From: Chamaelirium japonicum
Taxonomy: Eukaryota > Streptophyta > Magnoliopsida > Liliales > Melanthiaceae
Length of the DNA: 64,000 nucleotides
Direction: 5' to 3'
Assembly (NCBI GenBank): GCA_947650365.1
Contig: OX393557.1
Location: 48,081,979 to 48,145,978, forward strand
Shown here piece after piece: positions 56,000 to 64,000 of the stretch. Made by a program: the position numbers and the translations under genes. The number at the start of each line of letters is the position of its first letter. Within the stretch, counting starts at the first letter, position 1. Under the pieces are notes generated by a model. It did no database searches, was not told the origin of the DNA, and was given only the letters and a program-made list of their open reading frames with translations.

Positions 56000-58600
56000 C
56001 CGACCCGACTGCACTGCAACCCGACCCGCTTAAGTGCACAGCAGACCCGGCCCAACAGTGAACCGGTCTGGTTCACCCGAACCAGACCCGTGAACCAGTC
56101 AAATTTGGTTCGACCGCCATTTCTCCGTCCGAACTCGGAATTGGACGAAACCAGCGCCATTTCGACCGGCTCGGAAAATACTACCTGTTGGCCATAGTCT
56201 AGAATAGTAATTATACTGTTTAATACCCTATTTTATCCTTGGACCGAATCTTATCGCGGTACCGTGGTTTGACCGTCGTTTCATCGTCCGAACTCGGATT
56301 CGGACGAAACTAGCGGCATTGTGCTCAGAATATTGAGTCCCACCAATTAAACCTAGAAGATAACCCTAGAACCCCTTCTACCCTATTGAACCGATCGTAG
56401 ACCGGTTTTCACCGGTTTGACCCGAAACCATCCGACCGAAGTCGGATTCCAGCAAAACCGGAACCATCGGAAAGGGTTCTTTGAGCCCGATTCGATGAGT
56501 AGGTTTAGCTTCTGTTTACTTGTTTGACCTAGTATTGTTTAGGTTCGACTTCTTCAGTCGCACGGATTTGCATGCTGTCGACTCAATGTTGGTCCCCTAT
56601 CGAGGGTGCCCGACTATCCTTGGCATAGAACCCTCATCGTAGATTCTTTTGTTTTAATCGATAGAGTTGTGATACGGAGCTGTGGTTGTTATCAGACTGT
56701 GATCGCGATGATCCAACGGAGGCGGATCAGAGGCAACTAGCAAGCCGGAGTCGTGTGCGACCGACAACCAGGTGACATCTACTACCCTTGCGTGGTCTTT
56801 AATAGTGGGAAATGAGAATGACTAAGGGTAGGTGTCCATGACACTGCATGCGGGACCCGCCGGGCATCGTCGCATGTGGTCAAGTGGACCCCGCCTTGCA
56901 TGCGGAGTCGCGAGTCCGGCGACGCATGCTTAAAATATTAATAAAATATTAATAATGATTGCTTTTGATTGTATGGACACCGTAATTAGGATTCCCTTAA
57001 ATTAAATAATAAATTGAATAACTAATAATTATCGGGACCCACCCTCCTGAGAGGAGTATGGCAACCCTAGCACACGGGTCACTGGAATGAGTGTCTTACT
57101 TTATTTATTTATTATGTCGCATGGGTTGCGAGAGCAGTACGAGACCAGGGGTAAATTGTTGGAAATTGTTAAGCATTAAATATACCTTTTGTAGCTTCAG
57201 TAAATATGTTGAAAGATGTTATGTGTGAATCTACCTGATTAGAGGGTAGGGACCCCGTGCGCGCAAGGCCCGTGAACCACCCTGCGCGTACAGCCGAAGT
57301 TAAGTAGGTTAGGGGTCACGGGCAAGGGTTGTGGTAAAGCCAATAGGAGGTGCCCTCGAGTAGGGATTGGCCTAGCAGCCCTGTCCCGGGGAGTTGAAGT
57401 CCCCATAGTAAAGCAAGTTGGGCGGTAGAGCTCCACCGTGAAAGACGGGAAACCCCTTATGATCATCTGGGTGATTTGTGCATGATGTTGGTGGATGCAC
57501 GGCGAGAGAGTTGGCCCTCTACATCGAAATAAAAGGCCCTATAGTAATGCCCGACCGGGGGCAGGATGAACAAAATATCCGGGGTTCACATTTTGATAGA
57601 GTGTGTTTTATCTGTACATGAATTTAGAATTGAGTGACTGTTTACATGATGACTTCGTGACTTTATCTGAACATCTTATTTAATTTATTCTTTAATGCTG
57701 TAGAACATTGAATGGACTCCATGTTAGATAACCTAGTGACAGTAGGAATTGCATGCGAATATAGACTACTGATAGGTTTAGGTATCATTCTGCAAACTTT
57801 GATCCTACTAGAATTGATAGATTATATCTTAATTTATTACGATTGGTCGTCTCATATTATTATAGACTATTAGGATGTCACTAGCCATTAATTTGGCTAA
57901 TCTCCCAATTTCCTATTGGGGGCTACTATTTCCCACGAGTAGGCTCAGTGCAGGTTCAGAGGCTCAGGAGTAGCAGTAGGAGTCCAGAGGCGGAGTTGGA
58001 GTTGCAGCTTTACCTTTCTGTTTAGTATGTCCGTCTTGTAGTCTTTTCTCTTCAGACATGGTAATTTTATTGGAATAAGAGTTCTTATTAGTTAGTTGTA
58101 TTCTATGGTTGTAGTTGCAATGATTCCAGCTGAATTCTTTTGGGTAGGCCTCTCCTCAAGGCCCCAAGCCTAGGATAGATCATGATGAAAATATAAATAC
58201 ATATAAATGACTAAATTGATTAACCTTGTAGATAGGAACCCTAGATTGGTGCACCTGAGTGTTAGGGCGTGGATGAGACCACTTGGCTAGCCGTAGGAGG
58301 CTTGAGCTTCGTGCTCCCTCAGATAGACCCCTGTCGGTATGTAGTGGCACCGACTGGTCACACATACTGAGAGGATATGACTTTTGAAGGTCGAGCTGAT
58401 TAGATAATGTCTTATCTCTATTGATATTTCTCTTCTTTCCTTTTTAATAAAAATGTTTTCCGAGAAATCAAATTTAAAAGATTTCTCTCTTGTTTCTCCC
58501 TCCTCCTTGTTTTTCATATTAGAGAGCGTAGAAGAAGCCCTGTGAGAACCCAAATTGGTGTAATCAATTGACCAAACCCAAAACCCTCTTCCTTTTCCCA
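56000..58600 (+). other. Rest of the Tekay-like 5' LTR
   Basis: Contains ACCCGACCCG-type words and no coding sequence. Scattered ORFs (for example 57239-57466 minus) lack motifs. Confidence 0.6.
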
Positions 58601-58646
58601 CCTCACACCCCAGGGATCGGTCTTCAGATTTCTGGGGCGTGACAGC

Positions 58647-58658
58647 TGGTATCAGAGC
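58647..58658 (+). promoter_or_regulatory. Primer-binding site of the Tekay-like element
   Basis: TGGTATCAGAGC, initiator tRNA-Met type, two bases after the LTR end. Confidence 0.92.
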
Positions 58659-59654
58659 TTAGGGATATGTTCCTAGGGGTTTTGTTAGGATGTGGTTCGT
58701 GTCTTGCGATTCTTTCTTCGGAAAGTTTAGACTCTAGTGGTGTTAGAATGTTTTCTAGAGATTGTATAGATAGTGAGTCGATAGAATTCTCGTAGTAGCT
58801 AGTGGTGGTATAGCGAGTATTTCTAAGGATAAGGACCTAGGGTCAATCATACTTGGAGAACTAGTTTTGTTTGAGGAATCGATCTGTAACTAAGAACTAT
58901 CTATGATTGAGTTTTTGATTGATCGAGAATCGTGAATCAATCTATATGTCATATGAGTATGATTGTATTTGAACTCTGATGTGCTATAATGTTTAGGTTT
59001 AGAGTTAGTCATTGCAACTCGGGTGATAGTTCTTAAGAAGGAGCCACGTGGAACATCTTAACCAAGGGTAGTGTTTCTTGATCTCTAGGCAGAAGCATAG
59101 TGTTTGAGTCTATATCGGAGTATAGATTGGGAGTCTTCCAATATGGATTCTCTTGAACTTTCTAGTGGTAAGGAGCTGACCAAGGACTAGATATTCAACT
59201 CTAGTTAGTAATTTTGGTTGATTGGTTTTGGAATGGATGTCTTTGAATATATCTGGAAGGATATATATCCTTGATGGTTTATCTGGCATGGTTGTGAGGT
59301 TGCTCTTTCTGTTGGTTTTGTTGTTTCTCGTTGACCCTAAGCGCTAGAAACCTAGTCAGTGTTTTAGGATCCCTTGATCTTCGTTAACCCTTAGTACTAG
59401 AGACTTAGTTGGTGTTTTAGGACTCCTTGATTCTTGTTGACCATTGGTACTAGAGACCTAGTTGGTGTTTTTAGGATTGCCCATTATCTCGATATAGATG
59501 TAATAATTAAATTAGTTTTCTTGTTAGATCTCTCTGGTGTATCGTGGTTTATAATTAGTTTGATGTAGAGCTTGTGTGTTTCTTTTTTTAGATCCTATGC
59601 GTAATAATGATGACTCTTGGGGATAATATATGGTTTCAAGGAGTACACCAGGAG
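58659..59654 (+). other. Interior of the Tekay-like element, left part
   Basis: No ORF above chance. A ~65-bp phrase with CTTGTTGACC, TACTAGAGACCTAGTTGGTG and TTTAGGA repeats three times (59326-59478). Confidence 0.6.
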
Positions 59655-59662
59655 ATAGAAAT

Positions 59663-60263
59663 TAGGGGTGTGCAGGATCCAAACCAAACCGACCAAACCG
59701 ATCGAACCAAACCAAACCGACCGAATTTGATCGGTTTCGACACAATCAACGGATCGGATTGGATCAGGATTTCTCAAAACCGATATGATTGGATCGGTTA
59801 TCGGATTTATCAATTAAAAACCGACCTAAACCGAACCGAACCGAACCGGACTCCGGTTTATAATTTACTAATTTAGTGGTAACTGTTGTGAACTTTTGTT
59901 TAATTGTTAAAACTGTACTTTGTAGTTTTTAATATTTAATGGATATGAATATTGTGGACATAATGGTATTGTTGTTGATAACTTAGTATTTTGGTAAGTA
60001 ATGTAGTATCATTTTATAATTTTTGAAATAATCATTTTAAAGTTGAAACTATGTCCAAATAAAAAAAATAAAATAGTAAGCATATGGGCCAAAGCCCAAA
60101 CCGACCATCCAATCCAATCCAAACCGACTTTAATTGGATTGGATTGGATTGGATTCCAGTCTCAATCGGTTTGGATCGGATTGCAAATTCTCAAAACCGA
60201 CCTAGGTTGGATCGGTTTGGGTTTTGCCTAAATAGGTCGGTTTCGAACCGATGCACACCCCTA
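59663..60263. mobile_element. TAGGGGTG-type hAT-like MITE, copy 3, nested in the Tekay-like element
   Basis: Perfect 12-bp termini TAGGGGTGTGCA and TGCACACCCCTA, flanked by a perfect 8-bp duplication ATAGAAAT (59655-59662, 60264-60271). The interior near both ends is made of CCGAACC, CGACC and GGATTGGATT words. Non-coding, 601 bp. Confidence 0.93.
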
Positions 60264-60271
60264 ATAGAAAT

Positions 60272-61808
60272 CTCAGGCGGTAGTTTGAATTTCCTTTGGC
60301 TAGTAGATTACGGGATACCTTGATAGTGACTCTTGCAAAAGAGTACGCACTGTTCCTATGGAACTTTGGCGATGGTGATGATTGTCCGGTAGAGGACATA
60401 CTGTGGCTACGCACTGACTCTTCGGAGGCTTTGGCGGTTGGTTTCGCAGTTCTTATTGGAACTCGCGGGAGAGAGCGCACTGGCTAGATGACAGTGACGT
60501 TAAGATGGAATTGAGATAATTGAGTACTAGAAAGATGTTAGCGACGATGTCAAATGGATTGCCTATGTTTATAAAATTTGGGAATACCTTATCAGTTGGA
60601 CTCTTAAGAATGATCATTATTCTGCTGATTCACCTCGCTTTGTTTCTAATTATTATTTGATTCTAGTAACTTTCGTTTGCTTCAGTTTCTTTTGAGTGAT
60701 TGCCTTTAGTTCTCAGAATGTTAAAGATTGTGCTAGTTCCCTCGGTTGTCCTTTTTCTAAGTTGTCTCTAATTGTCTCGGGTCATTTATTCTCATTTTTG
60801 TATGGTTGCGAGGTTTCCGTCTAACTATCTCGTTGATTAGTTTAGGGTAGAATTTAGTACTTGGTATCGATCTGCTCAGTCGATATTAGTTGGCTATTAG
60901 TTTTCTAGTAGGTAGTTTCTTCAGCCAACTCATAATAGTTTTGGTTTAGAATCGTTCCCCTCGTCTTGGAGTGAGCCAATGAGATGATTATCTATTGCCA
61001 GAGCATGGCTATCTAGTATGAATCTACTTGAGAAATAGATTTTTTGGGCATTTGTTCGTTAGTCCATTAAGCAGTATTGGTAGTTTGATTAGTGTAGGTG
61101 TTGGTCTCATAGGAATCTTATAGGATTTTAGTTTAGTATTAGATACACGTTAGGTATACTAGTTGAGACATCTCTTTTGTCAAATCATTCTGGAATGTGT
61201 ACTTAAGCATATGTGTATGGGCGCATATGTGTAGTATACATTGCTATGATTGTAGAGTCGATACCAAAAGTATAAATTATATATGGGTGTATGGGCACTT
61301 ATATACATTGATATACCTTTTATATCGGCACTGACAATTGAGTGCATTCTAAGTTCCTGAATCTATGAGTTTTGGTAGTTACCCTACCGAGGGGGACACC
61401 CCTCGGCGGTACTAATAAGGGGGATATGATGCCCCTTATCAAGGCAGGGTTAATGATCAGAACTCATGATTTTGGTCTAGTCCGTAATGCTTAGAATGTG
61501 AAATGGAAACCAAAACTCGTATTCGCGATGTGAGAATTTGGAGGTTCATTTCTATCCTAATAATTACGAGAGTCGATTCGTATAATGTTTAGATTAGTAG
61601 AGAGTAGAATTGTTAATAATAGAGGATCAGGGTTTTCCTTTAGTAAGATTTGGTGTAGTGACTTGGCTTTCCTGTTAGCAGTATTAGTGAGGATCTTCAT
61701 ACTCGTTATAGTTAACTTTTCATTGTTATATTGTTCTTGTTTTGGTAGTAGAGATGAGTGGACTCGTATATATGGTTGTAGTTGAATTTTCGGGACGAAA
61801 ATTTTTTA
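60272..61808 (+). other. Interior of the Tekay-like element, right part
   Basis: No Gag or Pol domain. Short ORFs only. It ends with the TTCGGGACGAAAA segment typical of Tekay 3' coding ends. Confidence 0.6.
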
Positions 61809-61820
61809 AGGTGTGTAGGT
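61809..61820 (+). promoter_or_regulatory. Probable polypurine tract of the Tekay-like element
   Basis: AGGTGTGTAGGT abuts the second LTR. It is less purine-pure than usual, so it may be degenerate. Confidence 0.5.
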
Positions 61821-64000
61821 TGTAACACCTGTGGTGTTAGATTTGAGAATAATAGAATTCCTCCAAGGCTAGTTTCGTCTTTTTGCAGCCAGACTTTTTC
61901 CTTGGGCTTTTTCCCAATAAATGGAACGTAAACCTATGAGATGTTTTACGTTCACATTCTCTGTAACTTCGAGCATGTCACGATGGTGCGTTCCGTGCAA
62001 CGATCAGGTGTATGCGCAGCCAGTTTCCGCAGCCCGGCAGAAAAACCCTAGAAAAGCGATAATTGGTCGATAGTTGTAGCTGTTTTGTTTCTTATAAGAG
62101 ATCGAGTGATCAGATCGTAACGAAACAGGATACGTTAGATGGGGCTCTGATAGAGCCTTCCAAATGAGCCTGAGTTTGGGTTGATCCGACACCCGGGTGA
62201 TTAGTTATTGCTATTTTAAGTTTTGGAGTCTTTCCTTCTTTTTGGGAGATCCAGAGGTCAGAAAATTATGTACTAAGCGCTAACGCGTTTGCGTTGATGA
62301 GACCTTTCCAACGAATCCTTTCGGGCCCTATTCCGACTTCCGGTTTGATAGTTACAGGTGATTATTCTTTTCAGCCCGGTTGACGGACGAATCGCACCCG
62401 GATTCCAACCGAGCCCGGTTCAGGACTCGGGACCGAGCCCGACTAGCCCTAGAGCCTACCTCCCGATCTCCTAGCATAATTTAAGGTCTCTTGACCTCCC
62501 TCCCCATTTATTTAGAATTCGGAATTCGGATGGTAATTATCGGGTAAGATTTCGGGATGACAATCCATATCTTTTAGCCCTTGTCCCTATCTTTATTAAC
62601 CAACCCTATCCCCAACCCATATCCACAACAACCCCCCTTTATATAGAGATAGAGAGAGAACGAGAGGAGAGAGAGAGAGAGAGAACGGGAGAAATAGAGA
62701 GAGAGAACGGGAGAGAAAGAAGAGAGAGAACGTGAGAGAAAGAGAGAGGGAGAGAGAGAGAGAGAGCGGGATGCAGAGAGAGAGAGCAAGACAGAGAGAG
62801 GGAACGAGAAGAGATCGAGAAAGATGGGCGCACCCCGACCCGCCCCTCGCCGGAGCCCCGGCGGGCACGCCGGCACCCCCAGGTCAGCCCCCCTCTCATC
62901 TTCTCATCCCCTCCGCGACCCAAACCCGCGACCCCCGGCCCTTCCTCCTCCCTTGCCGCGGCCCACACGGGCGGGCAGTGATCGCCGCCGCACCGAACCC
63001 CTCCCCGGCGCACCACCACCGACCTCCAAACTCCATGCGAACCCCCTCCTCCGGCCGAGCTTCGGGCTCCGACGGCCGCTCCGGCCGCCTCCCACCGCGC
63101 CTCCTCCGTGGGGGTGGTGCGGGAGAGGCCGGCCGAGCGCTCGCCGGCGCTCCAGGCCGCCCCTCCCGTCGGCCGCCGGCGCACAGGAACCAGGCCCTCG
63201 GGCTGGTCTCGTGGAGAAGAAGGAGAGGGGGGGGGGTAGTTTTGTATTTTCCCATGTTTTAATTAACTGCAGACCCGACCCGACTGCACTGCAACCCGAC
63301 CCGCTTAAGTGCACAGCAGACCCGGCCCAACAGTGAACCGGTCTGGTTCACCCGAACCAGACCCGTGAACCAGTCAAATTTGGTTCGACCGCCATTTCTC
63401 CGTCCGAACTCGGAATTGGACGAAACCAGCGCCATTTCGACCGGCTCGGAAAATACTACCTGTTGGCCATAGTCTAGAATAGTAATTATACTGTTTAATA
63501 CCCTATTTTATCCTTGGACCGAATCTTATCGCGGTACCGTGGTTTGACCGTCGTTTCATCGTCCGAACTCGGATTCGGACGAAACTAGCGGCATTGTGCT
63601 CAGAATATTGAGTCCCACCAATTAAACCTAGAAGATAACCCTAGAACCCCTTCTACCCTATTGAACCGATCGTAGACCGGTTTTCACCGGTTTGACCCGA
63701 GACCATCCGACCGAAGTCGGATTCCAGCAAAACCGGAACCATCGGAAAGGGTTCTTTGAGCCCGATTCGATGAGTAGGTTTAGCTTCTGTTTACTTGTTT
63801 GACCTAGTATTGTTTAGGTTCGACTTCTTCAGTCGCACGGATTTACATGCTGTCGACTCAATGTTGGTCCCCTATCGAGGGTGCCCGACTATCCTTGGCA
63901 TAGAACCCTCATCGTAGATTCTTTTGTTTTAATCGATAGAGTTGTGATACGGAGCTGTGGTTGTTATCAGACTGTGATCGCGATGATCCAACGGAGGCGG
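61821..64000 (+). repeat. 3' LTR of the Tekay-like element, truncated by the window
   Basis: Matches 54540-56727 almost base for base, including TATA box, GA tract and CpG-rich block (62820-63235). Confidence 0.95.

Larger units (their letters stand above)
54540..58644 (+). repeat. 5' LTR of the Tekay-like element
   Basis: 4105 bp, TG...CA, with TATA box (TTTATATAGA, 55356-55365), a GA-rich leader (55367-55530) and a CpG-rich block (55545-55970). The end is set by the primer site, since the partner LTR is cut by the window. Confidence 0.85.
54540..64000 (+). mobile_element. Tekay-like Ty3/gypsy derivative with 4.1-kb LTR and gene-less interior (right end outside window)
   Basis: LTR starts TGTAACACCTGTGG at 54540 and again at 61821. 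The left LTR ends GGGGCGTGACA at 58644, followed by an initiator tRNA-Met primer site. Just before the second LTR, TTTTCGGGACGAAAATTTTT resembles the end of Tekay/Del-type chromoviral pol. The interior (58645-61820) has no Gag or Pol ORF and carries a nested hAT-type element. About 11 substitutions separate the 2.2 kb of the two LTRs that can be compared, so the insertion is very young. The TSD cannot be checked. Confidence 0.85.

Noticed and set aside
55453-56061. Pro/Arg-rich ORFs in the Tekay-like LTR (and copy at 62732-63336)
   Set aside because: Low-complexity readings of a CpG-rich block on both strands; no domain.

Overview
The window is nuclear DNA of a flowering plant with a large, transposon-rich genome. 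Evidence is the Ty3/gypsy Tat-type and Tekay-type retrotransposons, hAT, PIF/Harbinger and Mutator-like small DNA elements with clean target-site duplications (TSDs), GT-AG introns of 4.9 and 10.6 kb, and plant TATA boxes. GC-rich first exons beside AT-rich intergenic DNA would fit a monocot or a magnoliid, but the species cannot be fixed from sequence alone.

Layout. 1-12724: a complete Tat-lineage Ty3/gypsy element (LTRs 7-773 and 11951-12719, TSD ACGAT). It has a one-frame gag-pol carrying eight stop codons, two hairpin-rich tandem arrays, and a spliced coiled-coil gene on the opposite strand. 13.3-29.3 kb: a three-exon SAM-domain host gene (exons 13384-13467, 18337-18529, 29105-29235). Its two introns hold a Tourist-like MITE, a 3.1 kb Mutator-like element, two hAT-type elements and retrotransposon debris. 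30-34 kb: a hAT-type element inside a palindromic array, a solo LTR related to the first element (TSD TAGCC), a foldback MITE and microsatellites. 35.8-36.2 kb: a small single-exon host gene behind a long GA/GT microsatellite. 36.6-44.8 kb: degraded elements, one more TAGGGGTG hAT-type element, and a short non-autonomous LTR element (40452-43845, TSD GATCT) nested in an older LTR. 44.9-54.5 kb: a higher-order minisatellite split by a non-autonomous Tat-type element (46281-54448, TSD ATACC) that keeps only gag and carries five different tandem arrays where pol should be. 54540-64000: a very young Tekay-like element with a 4.1 kb LTR and an interior without recognisable genes; its second LTR runs off the window.

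Most notable is the gag-only element with five arrays, together with the observation that array units in both Tat-type elements contain short stem-loops. The two elements share LTR termini, primer site, polypurine tract, a 12-bp LTR block, Gag homology and TGGGCC-rich promoters, so the first could be a relative of the helper that mobilises the second. Only two host genes are supported: the SAM-domain gene and the 119-codon gene at 35820.
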